Below, in pieces: positions 25,495-35,788 of a stretch of DNA of 64,000 bases; the first letter of the stretch is position 1; the number at the start of each line of letters is the position of its first letter. Made by a program: the position numbers and the translations under genes. The notes below the pieces were generated by a model, which worked only from the letters and a program-made list of their open reading frames with translations, made no database searches and was not told the DNA's origin. Source of the DNA: Dokdonella_A sp014338185 (lineage in GTDB: Bacteria; Pseudomonadota; Gammaproteobacteria; Xanthomonadales; Rhodanobacteraceae); NCBI GenBank assembly GCA_030263295.1, contig SZOS01000005.1, positions 34,487-98,486 on the forward strand, written 5' to 3'.

Positions 25495-25812
25495 TTACTT
25501 GGCGCCGGTGATGCCGGTGATTTCGATTTCGGTGTAGTGCTGCCGATGGCCCATCTCCTTGCGATGGTGCTTGCGGCGGCGGAACTTGACGATGCGGATC
25601 TTGTCGGCGCGGCCGTGCGCCTTGACCGTGGCGGTGACCGCCGCGCCGGTGACGGTCGGCGCACCCACGGTGACGCCCTCGCCCGAACCGACCAGCAACA
25701 CCTGGTCGAGCTTGATCTGCGCGCCGACCTCGGCGTCGAGCTTCTCCACGCGCAGGGTCTCGCCCTGCGCCACGCGGTACTGGCGACCGCCGGTGACAAC
25801 AACTGCGTACAT
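25495..25812 (-). CDS. rplU: 50S ribosomal protein L21
   Basis: This 105-residue large-subunit protein begins MYAVVVTGGRQYRV and carries the C-terminal KFRRRKHHRKEMGHRQHY typical of L21. The ATG at 25812 is preferred over one two codons upstream because AGAGG sits seven bases before it. It is the first gene of the rplU-rpmA unit with a strong promoter at 25882-25910. Confidence 0.98.
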   Translation of the reverse strand: MYAVVVTGGRQYRVAQGETLRVEKLDAEVGAQIKLDQVLLVGSGEGVTVGAPTVTGAAVTATVKAHGRADKIRIVKFRRRKHHRKEMGHRQHYTEIEITGITGAK

Positions 25813-25881
25813 GGTCATGCCTCTGTAGTTATTCTGATCGCAACCCACGCCACGGACCTGCGGTCGGGCAGTGAGCCGCGC

Positions 25882-25910
25882 AGTATAGCCACGTCGCCAT
25901 GACGCCGCAA
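25882..25910 (-). promoter_or_regulatory. Predicted strong promoter of rplU-rpmA
   Basis: The minus strand has TTGCGG (25905-25910), exactly 17 bases, then TATACT (25882-25887). This gives a leader of about 60 bases before rplU. Confidence 0.8.
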
Positions 25911-26017
25911 GTCGTTGTTTTGCATCATGCGCGGTCACGCCGGGCCCGCCACCGTGCGACGCCAGCGGCCCGCACGCCGGTTGCTATAGTCACGGGCCCG
26001 CCCCATATGTCCTGGCC

Positions 26018-28884
<2,867 letters not shown>

Positions 28885-28888
<4 letters not shown>

Positions 28889-29346
28889 TCCCGCCAACGA
28901 GCGCGCCCGTGGTGGCGCGCGTACCGATCAGCGTGCGCTGGGGCGACCTCGACGCATTCAACCACGTCAACAACGCCGCCTTCCTCGTCTACGCCCAGGA
29001 GGCGCGCATCGTGTGGCTGGGCCAGCTCGGCGCCAGCCTGCGCGATGCCTCGATGATGCCGGTGGTGGCCGCGGCCAGTCTCAATTTCCGCCGCCAGCTC
29101 GGCTGGCCCGCGCGCATCGTCGTCGAACTGTCGGTGGCGCGACTGGGCAGGTCCTCGCTCACGCTCGCTCACCGCATCGTCGACGAGCGCGACGACACCA
29201 TCGTGTACGCCGATGGCGACACCGTCATGGTATGGATCGATCCCGCCAGCGGCCGCTCGATTGCGCTGCCGGCCGCGGTGCAGGCGCTGGTTCAGTCCTG
29301 CGCCGCCTCCGGTTCGATCACATCGAACGACGTGTCGATGCGCTGA
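28885..29346 (+). CDS. Acyl-CoA thioesterase, 4HBT (hotdog-fold) family
   Basis: This 153-residue cytoplasmic hotdog-fold protein probably hydrolyses an acyl-CoA. The motif RWGDLDAFNHVNNAAF contains the Asp of the 4-hydroxybenzoyl-CoA thioesterase/YbgC/FadM group. The substrate cannot be read from sequence. The ATG overlaps the uvrA stop in an ATGA, so it is probably translated with uvrA. Its last 55 bases overlap the 3' end of the convergent copper-chaperone gene. Confidence 0.85.
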
Positions 29347-29732
29347 CCGTCCTGCATCAGGAAGGTCACGCCGACCTTGTCGCCGATCGCGATCGCCCGC
29401 CGCGGCGACATCAGCATGAGGTGGTAGCCGCCCGGTTCGAGCTTGATCGTGCCGCCGGGCGCAACCACGAGGCGATGCACCTCGCGCATCTTGGCAATGT
29501 CCTTGGCAACGATGGTCTCGTGCAGGCTCACGTTGCGGAACGTGTCGCTCTGCGCGGTGAGGATCGTCACCGGCGCGTCGCCCGCGTTGGACAGCGTCGC
29601 ATAGCCCGCCGTCATCGACGCGCCGGGCGGAATCGCCCGCACCCATGCATCGTGCACCTCGAGCCGCCCGGCCGCGTGCGCCACGCCGCCCGCACCGAGC
29701 AACACCGCCACCCACCATGCTCGCATCTTCAT
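29292..29732 (-). CDS. Periplasmic copper chaperone PCuAC family
   Basis: This 146-residue protein has a signal peptide (1-20, ending AHA) and a cupredoxin-like domain. It contains the full copper motif H-x10-M-x21-H-x-M, from HETIVAKDIAKM to YHLM. The family passes Cu(I) to cytochrome oxidase or other periplasmic targets. The start at 29732 has GGAGG seven bases upstream; an in-frame ATG four codons earlier lacks one. It is divergent from the DUF4139 gene with 59 bases between and overlaps the thioesterase gene tail to tail. Confidence 0.9.
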   Translation of the reverse strand: MKMRAWWVAVLLGAGGVAHAAGRLEVHDAWVRAIPPGASMTAGYATLSNAGDAPVTILTAQSDTFRNVSLHETIVAKDIAKMREVHRLVVAPGGTIKLEPGGYHLMLMSPRRAIAIGDKVGVTFLMQDGQRIDTSFDVIEPEAAQD

Positions 29733-29752
29733 CGCATCCTCCATCGGGGTGG

Positions 29753-29761
29753 CTATCATAG
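29753..29761. promoter_or_regulatory. Palindromic -10 region shared by divergent genes
   Basis: CTATCATAG lies midway between the start codons of the copper-chaperone gene (29732, minus) and the DUF4139 gene (29792, plus). It contains TATCAT on the plus strand and TATGAT on the minus strand, so both -10 boxes could overlap. No strong -35 was found on either side. Confidence 0.4.
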
Positions 29762-29791
29762 CGACACGCTTCGCACCGGAAGGAATCGCCG

Positions 29792-31234
29792 ATGAACCCG
29801 CTGCCACTGGCCGTTGCCGCCATGATGACCACGCTGACCGCCGCTGCCGCCGACACCACCGTCACGATCTACCGCGCCGACGCCGATGCGTTGTTCAGCC
29901 CCGGAACCCAGCCGCTCGACCAAGGCCATGCGCTGGTGCACGAGCAACGCGAGCTCACCCTGGCCAAGGGCCGGCACGAGCTGGCGATCGGCGGCCTGCC
30001 CAGCCTGCTCGACAGCGAAGCCGTGGGCATCGACCTGGGCGATGGCGTACGCGTGCTCGGCCAACGCGTCATCGCACCCGGCGATGCCGGCGTGCTCGGC
30101 GCCCACCGCGGCGAGCGCGTCAACGTGCGCGGCGCCGGCGGCGAGCTGCTGGCCGAAGGCACGCTCGTCGCGGTCGATGGCGAGGGCCTGGGCGTGCGCG
30201 ATGCGCAGGGACGCGTCAGCTATCTGCGCAACTACCTGCGGGTCGAGTTTCCAGACAGTTCGAGCCTGGCCGGCAGCACGCTGCAGCTCGCGCTCGATGC
30301 CAGCCGCGCCGGACCGCGCCGCGCCGCACTCGACTACCCGACCTCGGGCCTGGGCTGGCGCGCGGCCTATGCGGCCACACTCAGCGACGGCGGCAAGTCC
30401 TGCCGCCTGCGCCTGGAGGCGCTCGCGAGCATCGCCAACCGCAGCGGTCGTGACTGGTCCGCGGTCAGCCTCAAGCTCGTCGCGGGCGCGCCCAACTTCG
30501 CCAGCGGCGGCTATGCCCCGCCGCCACGCATGATGGCGATGAAGGCCGCGGCCGCACCCGCGCCCGAAGCACTGCCCGAGCAGTCCGCGCTCGGTGACTA
30601 CCGCAGCTACCGCATCGACGGCGTGCTCGATCTGCCCGATGCCAGCGTGACCCAGGTGCCGCTGTATGCAAGCCGCGAGATCGACTGCACGCGCCGCTGG
30701 CTCGCCAGCTACGGCAACGCGTGGTCGCCGGCGACGCCGAACTGGCACGACGGCGGCGGCAGCGGTACCGCGGTGCTGCCGGTACGCAGCCAGCTGGGCT
30801 TCCAGGCGCCCGAGAACCTGCCCGCCGGCCGCGTGCGCGTGCTCACGCGCGACCGCGACGGCCACGGCGAGTTGCTCGGCGAGGCCCGCACCGGCGACAC
30901 CGCCAAGGGCCGCGAGGTGATGCTCGACCTCGGCATCGCCTTCGGCCTGCGCGCCGAGCGCGAGCGCACCGCCTTCAGCGTCGACCGCGCCGCGCGCACG
31001 ATCAGCGAGGGCTTCCGCATCACGCTCGAAAACGCCAGCGAGAGCGCGCGCAGCATCACCGTGCGCGAGCATCCCGAGCGCTGGCGCGTGTGGCAGGTGG
31101 TCGAGTCGAGCCAGGCGCCCGCGCGCAAGACGCCCGACCTGCTCGAATTCGTGGTCAGCGTGCCCGCGCACGGCAGCGCCACGCTCGACTACCTGTTGCG
31201 CTACAGCTGGAGCGCAGCCGACGAGCGCGGCTGA
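29792..31234 (+). CDS. DUF4139 domain protein, exported
   Basis: This 480-residue protein has a signal peptide (1-20). The N-terminal part is beta-rich, and the region from about 180 (GLGWRAAYAATL) to the end matches the DUF4139 pattern, including the VPLYASREI and FRITLENASE segments. No catalytic motif is evident. A GGAAGGAA ribosome site precedes the ATG. Its role is unknown; divergence from a copper chaperone does not by itself prove a shared role. Confidence 0.75.
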   Translation: MNPLPLAVAAMMTTLTAAAADTTVTIYRADADALFSPGTQPLDQGHALVHEQRELTLAKGRHELAIGGLPSLLDSEAVGIDLGDGVRVLGQRVIAPGDAGVLGAHRGERVNVRGAGGELLAEGTLVAVDGEGLGVRDAQGRVSYLRNYLRVEFPDSSSLAGSTLQLALDASRAGPRRAALDYPTSGLGWRAAYAATLSDGGKSCRLRLEALASIANRSGRDWSAVSLKLVAGAPNFASGGYAPPPRMMAMKAAAAPAPEALPEQSALGDYRSYRIDGVLDLPDASVTQVPLYASREIDCTRRWLASYGNAWSPATPNWHDGGGSGTAVLPVRSQLGFQAPENLPAGRVRVLTRDRDGHGELLGEARTGDTAKGREVMLDLGIAFGLRAERERTAFSVDRAARTISEGFRITLENASESARSITVREHPERWRVWQVVESSQAPARKTPDLLEFVVSVPAHGSATLDYLLRYSWSAADERG

Positions 31235-31304
31235 AACTACCCGGACCGTCGACCCCGTGCGGGCCGGACCTGGCCAGACTGGGCGATCCTTGGAGACCCA
31301 CCCG

Positions 31305-32069
31305 ATGCTCGAACTGATCCGCCACGACGACATCCTCGAACTGCGCCTCGCGCGGCCACCGGTCAACGCGCTCGATCCCGCACTGGTGCGTGGCCTGCAC
31401 AGTGCGATCGAGGCGGCACCCGCCCAAGGGGTGCGGGCGCTGCTGCTGTCGGGTGCGCCGGGCATGTTCTCGGCCGGCCTCGACGTGCCCGCGCTGCTGC
31501 AACTGGACCGGACCGCGATGCGCGCGTTCTGGGTCGACTTCTTCGCGCTGTGCGCGGCGCTCGCGCGCTGCCCGCTGCCGCTGTGCGCGGCGGTCACCGG
31601 CCACAGCCCGGCCGGCGGCGCGGTGCTGGCGATCCTGTGCGACTACCGCGTGATGGCGCGCAGCGTCGATGCCGACAAGCCGTTCCGCATCGGCCTCAAC
31701 GAGGTGCAGGTGGGGCTGGTGGTGCCCGAGGTGATCCAGCTGGCGCTGCGCCGGCTGGTGGGCGCGTATCGCGCCGAGCGCCTCATGGTGGCCGGCACCA
31801 TGCTCACGGCAGAGCAGGCGCAAGCGCTTGGCTTCGTCGATGAACTGGCCGCGCTCGACGCGGTGGTGCCGCGCGCCCGCGACTGGCTCGCGGCGCTGCT
31901 CGCGCTGCCGCCGGATGCGCTGGCGGCGACACGCCGCATCGCGCGTGCCGACCTCGCCGCCGCATTCGCCGATCCGGAAAGCTTCGGCATCGACGCGTTC
32001 GTCGATGGCTGGTTCGCACCATCGACGCAGGCGGTGCTCAAGGCACTGGTGGCGCGTCTGAAAAAATGA
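31305..32069 (+). CDS. Enoyl-CoA hydratase/isomerase family protein, probably delta3-delta2-enoyl-CoA isomerase
   Basis: This 254-residue crotonase-fold protein has oxyanion-hole segments FSAGLDVPAL and SPAGGAVLAILCDYRV. The stretch IGLNEVQVGLVVPE resembles the IGLNE-x-QLGI catalytic block of mitochondrial enoyl-CoA isomerase 1, where the first Glu is the single catalytic acid; the GEG of hydratases is absent. Isomerisation of unsaturated fatty acyl-CoA during beta-oxidation is therefore the best guess. GGAG precedes the ATG by about 10 bases. It converges on the sulfurtransferase gene with 9 bases between. Confidence 0.85.
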   Translation: MLELIRHDDILELRLARPPVNALDPALVRGLHSAIEAAPAQGVRALLLSGAPGMFSAGLDVPALLQLDRTAMRAFWVDFFALCAALARCPLPLCAAVTGHSPAGGAVLAILCDYRVMARSVDADKPFRIGLNEVQVGLVVPEVIQLALRRLVGAYRAERLMVAGTMLTAEQAQALGFVDELAALDAVVPRARDWLAALLALPPDALAATRRIARADLAAAFADPESFGIDAFVDGWFAPSTQAVLKALVARLKK

Positions 32070-32078
32070 GCGCGCGGG

Positions 32079-32936
32079 CTAGTCCGCCGCGCCGGTCGCG
32101 ACCGGGCGCGCGGGATCGCTGATCCAGCCGCTCCACGACGGCGCGAACAGCCGCGATCCGTGCAGACCCGCGTGCTCCATCGCGAGCAGGTTGTGGCAGG
32201 CGGTCACGCCCGAGCCGCAGGAATGCACCACCGCCGCCGGCGCATGCGTGCCCAGCAGATCCTCAAATTCGCGGCGCAGCTCGGTGGCCGGCTTGAATCG
32301 CCCGCTGCCGTCGAGGTTGAGCGCGAACGGGCGATTGCGCGCGCCCGGGATGTGGCCGCCGACGCGGTCGAGCGGTTCCTCGTCACCGCGGAAGCGCGCC
32401 GGGCCGCGCGCGTCCAGCAGCACGATGTCCGCGGCCGCGAGGTGACGCTGCAACTGCGCATAGTCGACCATCGCCGCCTCATCCAGTCGCACGCTGACCG
32501 TCGTCGCGCCGCGCGCGGTCGCGCCGCGTTCGCGCGGCAGGTTTGCCGCGCACCACGCCGACCAGCCGCCATCGAGCACCTGTGCCTCGTGCGCGCCGAC
32601 CAGGCGCAGCATCCACCACAGGCGTGCCGCCGCGAGCGCGCCGCCGGCATTGTCGTAGGCCACCACGCGCAGGCCCGGCTGCCAGCCCCAGCGCGACAGC
32701 GTCGCCGCAAAACGCTGCGCATCCGGCAAGGGATGGCGGCCCTGCCCTTGCCGTGCGTGGTCGGACAGGTCGCGGTCCAGGTGCGCGTACACCGCGCCGG
32801 GAATGTGCGCGTCGAGGTAGTCGCGCTCACCTTGGTCGGGCGCCGACAGTTCAAAGCGGCAGTCGACGACGAGCACGTCGCCGCGCGGCAGCAGCGCTGC
32901 CAGTGCGTCGACGCCGATGAGGACAGATGCGGTCAT
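32079..32936 (-). CDS. sseA: Sulfurtransferase, 3-mercaptopyruvate type
   Basis: This 285-residue tandem rhodanese protein has an inactive N-terminal domain (1-130) and a C-terminal domain whose active-site loop reads HSCGSGVTACH. CGSGVTA is the loop of mercaptopyruvate sulfurtransferases, whereas thiosulfate enzymes have CRKGVT. It would move sulfur from 3-mercaptopyruvate to thiol acceptors or cyanide. It overlaps the upstream NUDIX gene in an ATGA. Confidence 0.9.
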   Translation of the reverse strand: MTASVLIGVDALAALLPRGDVLVVDCRFELSAPDQGERDYLDAHIPGAVYAHLDRDLSDHARQGQGRHPLPDAQRFAATLSRWGWQPGLRVVAYDNAGGALAAARLWWMLRLVGAHEAQVLDGGWSAWCAANLPRERGATARGATTVSVRLDEAAMVDYAQLQRHLAAADIVLLDARGPARFRGDEEPLDRVGGHIPGARNRPFALNLDGSGRFKPATELRREFEDLLGTHAPAAVVHSCGSGVTACHNLLAMEHAGLHGSRLFAPSWSGWISDPARPVATGAAD

Positions 32937-33544
32937 GGCAAGCGCTCCAGGCGGTCGATGAGGTTCCTGAGCATGGCCGCGGTCGCGCCCCAGATGCGCC
33001 GCCCATGCCAGTCCAGCACATGGATGTCGCGGTCGCGGCCACGCCAGTGGATCGTCTCGCGGCGCAGCGCGCGTGGCTGGAGGATCGCGCCCAACGGCAC
33101 CTCGAACGCATCGTCCACTTCACTGCGCTGCAGGCGCAGATGATAGTCGCCGCGCACGAAGGCGGCGACCGGCGTGACGCTGAAGCCCGACACGGTGTCG
33201 AGCCGGTCGAGGAAGCCGAACGGTTCGATCGCGCTGGCCGCGATGCCGGTTTCCTCGTGCGTTTCGCGCAGCGCCGTGGCCACGATGCCCGTATCACCCG
33301 CATCCACCGCACCACCGGGAAAGCTGATCTGCCCCGCGTGCTGGCGCAGGCTCGCCGCGCGCTGCGTGAACAGCAGCGACAGTGCCTCGCCGCGACGCAC
33401 GAACGGCACCAGCACCGCGGCTTCGCGGTGCCGGGTGTCGGCGTGGAACAGGTCGGCCAGTTCGGGAGCGTTCCAGCCGGGCGTGGTCGGCGGGTTGGAC
33501 AGGTCGCGGACCGCGCGGCGCAGATGCTCGGTGCCGATGCTCAT
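32933..33544 (-). CDS. NUDIX hydrolase, CoA pyrophosphatase (NudL-like)
   Basis: This 203-residue enzyme should cleave CoA or acyl-CoA to 3',5'-ADP and phosphopantetheine. The family-specific motif LLFTQRAASLRQHAGQISFPGG (first 20 residues informative) runs into the NUDIX box GAVDAGD, then ALRETHEETG; the Asp in place of the first NUDIX Glu is normal in this subfamily. The start MSIGTEHL overlaps the upstream DUF1289 stop in an ATGA. It is one of three overlapping genes (DUF1289, NUDIX, sulfurtransferase). Confidence 0.9.
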   Translation of the reverse strand: MSIGTEHLRRAVRDLSNPPTTPGWNAPELADLFHADTRHREAAVLVPFVRRGEALSLLFTQRAASLRQHAGQISFPGGAVDAGDTGIVATALRETHEETGIAASAIEPFGFLDRLDTVSGFSVTPVAAFVRGDYHLRLQRSEVDDAFEVPLGAILQPRALRRETIHWRGRDRDIHVLDWHGRRIWGATAAMLRNLIDRLERLP

Positions 33545-33735
33545 GCGCGCGTCGTCCACTGGTCGCGGCGCGCGGGCAGCACCTCGTCGATGAGGCGCGT
33601 GCGTTCGGCATCGTCGAGATCACGCCAGGCGGCGATCTCGGCCGCGTTGCGCAGGCAACCCACGCAGTACCCATCGGCGGCCAGTTCGCAGATGCCGATG
33701 CAGGGCGTACGGATGCGGGTTGGTGACGGGTTCAT
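33541..33735 (-). CDS. Small DUF1289 protein
   Basis: This 64-residue cytoplasmic protein has the DUF1289 cysteine pattern CIGICELAADGYCVGCLRN (four Cys) followed by EIAAWRDLDD. The cysteines suggest a metal or iron-sulfur site; the function of the family is not established. It is the first gene of the overlapping trio with the NUDIX and sulfurtransferase genes and sits just after a terminator. Confidence 0.85.
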   Translation of the reverse strand: MNPSPTRIRTPCIGICELAADGYCVGCLRNAAEIAAWRDLDDAERTRLIDEVLPARRDQWTTRA

Positions 33736-33753
33736 GCAGGTCCGGAAAAAGCA

Positions 33754-33776
33754 AACGCCGCGACGGGCGCGGCGTT
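33754..33776 (-). terminator. Intrinsic terminator after the FKBP-like gene
   Basis: A perfect 9-bp stem (AACGCCGCG with CGCGGCGTT) has a 5-base loop. On the minus strand it runs into TTTGCTTTTT. It lies between the FKBP-like gene and the DUF1289 gene and separates the two units. The 177 bases between it and 33953 show no gene. Confidence 0.85.
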
Positions 33777-33952
33777 GGCAGGGGATGATCGATGCAGCGA
33801 CCGCGCGGTGCGCTGCGCCGGGATGGCCCGGGAGCAGGGCGCGGTGCCATGGTAGCCGATCGCGCCACGCAGGCTCGCGGCATGCCGGCCGCGGCGCAAC
33901 GGGCATGGGCCCCGGCGCGGCGCACGCCGGCCGGAACCCGGTCATGCCAGTC

Positions 33953-34603
33953 TTACTTGACGTCGACGATCTTGATTTCCCACACGTAGACCTGGTTGCC
34001 CGAAGCCGGATCCGGCGGCAGGTAGGCCATCCAGTGGTCACCCACGCGCATCTTCTGGATCACCTCGACCAGGGACTTGGAGCCAAACAGGTTGCCCATC
34101 TCCGACACCTTGGCCTTGATCGGCTCGCCGACGAAGGAGCTGCGGATCTCGCGGCCGCTGGTCAGCGACACGCGCACGTGGAAGGTTACTTCGCTGGTGG
34201 GGGCGATCGCGCGGCCATTGCCCGGATCGATCACGCGGTACTGGGTGCCATCGGGCAGCGCGACGATGCCCTGCTTGGAACGGTTGGAGGCGAGGAATGC
34301 ATCGGCCTCGCGCTTGTTGTCGGCCAGTTCCTTGTCCTGCGCGGCCTTCATCTTCTGCTCGTACTTCTGCACCGCTTCCTGCATCGCGGCGATCGGCACG
34401 CTCGGCTCGCGCCCGGCGAACGCATCCTGCACGGCCTTGGTGAAGGTGGTGATGTCGACGTCCTGCTTCTGGGCCGACAGGCGCGAACCCATCTGGAAGC
34501 CCATCGCGTAGGACAGCTTGCCCTTGTCCGAAGTGGTGTCCTGCGCGAACGCGGACCCTGCAACCAACAGCGCCGCGAGGGCGATTGACCAACCAAGCTT
34601 CAT
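33953..34603 (-). CDS. FKBP-type (Mip/FkpA-like) periplasmic protein, PPIase site degenerate
   Basis: This 216-residue exported protein has a signal peptide (1-20, AFA|QD) and the helical Mip-type dimerisation region (KLSYAMGFQMGSRL to about 110), then an FKBP-like domain. In that domain the usual V-H-Y, F-D-S-S and the active-site Trp are replaced (VTFHVRVSL, EIRSS, GSKSL), although VG-x-x-W and LPPD remain. Chaperone activity without isomerase activity is plausible. GGAG precedes the ATG, and a good promoter lies at 34667-34695. Confidence 0.85.
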   Translation of the reverse strand: MKLGWSIALAALLVAGSAFAQDTTSDKGKLSYAMGFQMGSRLSAQKQDVDITTFTKAVQDAFAGREPSVPIAAMQEAVQKYEQKMKAAQDKELADNKREADAFLASNRSKQGIVALPDGTQYRVIDPGNGRAIAPTSEVTFHVRVSLTSGREIRSSFVGEPIKAKVSEMGNLFGSKSLVEVIQKMRVGDHWMAYLPPDPASGNQVYVWEIKIVDVK

Positions 34604-34666
34604 GCGTGTGTCTCCGAGTGGATGGTGGTGCCCCGCCGCCGTGCGGCAGGCCAAACAAAGCGGGCT

Positions 34667-34695
34667 AGTGTACCCGAGCGGAGCGGCGCGCCCAA
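34667..34695 (-). promoter_or_regulatory. Predicted promoter of the FKBP-like gene
   Basis: The minus strand has TTGGGC (34690-34695), a 17-base spacer and TACACT (34667-34672), about 65 bases before the ATG. A short GC hairpin without a U-tract (34755-34770) follows the DUF1684 gene just upstream. Confidence 0.65.
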
Positions 34696-34781
34696 CAGGC
34701 GCGGGCCGGCGCCCATGATGCCGATCGTGGCTGAACCGGGCCCACCCGCCGCCATGCCCGGCCGCGGGCAGGCTGGCGCGG

Positions 34782-35699
34782 TCAGTGCGCCCCGCCCGCG
34801 TACTTCTTCTCGCCCGCGGTCACGCGCAGATCGAGGCGGTTCTCGGGCGGCGCCAGCGGACAGGTCGCGAACGAGGTGAACGCGCAGGGCGGGTTGTAGG
34901 CCTGGTTGAAGTCGAGCACGAGCTTGCCGTCCTTGGGCATGTCGGCGTACAGGAAACGCGCCGCGCCATAGGTCTCCTTGCCGCTGGTGCGGTCGGCGAA
35001 GATGAGGAACAGTTGCTTGTCGCCGGGCACCTCGATCACGGGCAGCAGTTCGAAGGTCTTGCCGTCACGTTCGAACACGGCCTTGCCCGGCACCGGATAG
35101 CTGTCCACCTGGCCAAGAACGTTGGGTGTCTCCAGCGTATGCGGCGGGTCGAACGGCACCCAGCGCGCCTCGATGCGCCATGCCGGATCGACCGGGAACG
35201 ACTCGATGCCGCGGAATTGCGCGCGTGCCGTGGCCTTGCTGTCCTTGACGCGCAGTCCCCGGCGGCCGTTGCGTTCGATCAGGTAGAAGCTCACCGAGCC
35301 GGCCGCGATCGTGGTCGGGTGCGCGTGGGAGTCATCCAGCAGCACCGCTTCGCGTGCCGGCTTGCCGTCGATGGTCGCCTTGCTGCCGCGATCGAGCTTG
35401 ATCGTGACCTTGCCGTCTGCGAGCGTGACCACGCCGAAATGCGCGGGCCCGGCCGCCAGCACCAGGTCGTTGTCCTTGGCGCTGCCGACACGATTGGCGC
35501 CCTCCTTGAGCCAATGCAGGCCGATCAGGCTGAGCCAGCCATCGGCCGCCGTGAGCCGTTCGAGACGGCCCTTGCGCCACAGTTCGACCTGCCTGGCGTG
35601 ATCGGTCGCGGGCACCGCGGTGGATTCGATCTTGGCGGACATCATTTGCACTCCGGCCAGGCTGGCCGCAGCCAGCACGACGGTCTTGAACAGCAGCAT
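34782..35699 (-). CDS. DUF1684 family protein
   Basis: This 305-residue protein begins with a hydrophobic leader (MLLFKTVVLAAASLAGVQMM) that may be a signal peptide. Family features include WRKGRLERLTAADGWLSLIGLHWL near the N terminus and YGAARFLYADMP, LDFNQAYNPPCAF and CPLAPPENRL near the C terminus, as in DUF1684. The biochemical role of the family is not established. An AGGAA site precedes the ATG. It follows mutL by 89 bases. Confidence 0.82.
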   Translation of the reverse strand: MLLFKTVVLAAASLAGVQMMSAKIESTAVPATDHARQVELWRKGRLERLTAADGWLSLIGLHWLKEGANRVGSAKDNDLVLAAGPAHFGVVTLADGKVTIKLDRGSKATIDGKPAREAVLLDDSHAHPTTIAAGSVSFYLIERNGRRGLRVKDSKATARAQFRGIESFPVDPAWRIEARWVPFDPPHTLETPNVLGQVDSYPVPGKAVFERDGKTFELLPVIEVPGDKQLFLIFADRTSGKETYGAARFLYADMPKDGKLVLDFNQAYNPPCAFTSFATCPLAPPENRLDLRVTAGEKKYAGGAH

Positions 35700-35788
35700 G
35701 GGCAGGTTCCTGTGCGGCGCGTGGCGGCCGCCCGGTGGTCGCGCAGCGTCGAAAAAGCCGGGACAAAAGTCAATGCGGCAGACGCGCC

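Noticed and set aside
29733..29744. Upstream in-frame ATG for the copper chaperone
   Set aside because: The GGAGG between it and the next ATG is an ideal ribosome site for the start at 29732, whose product begins with the signal peptide.
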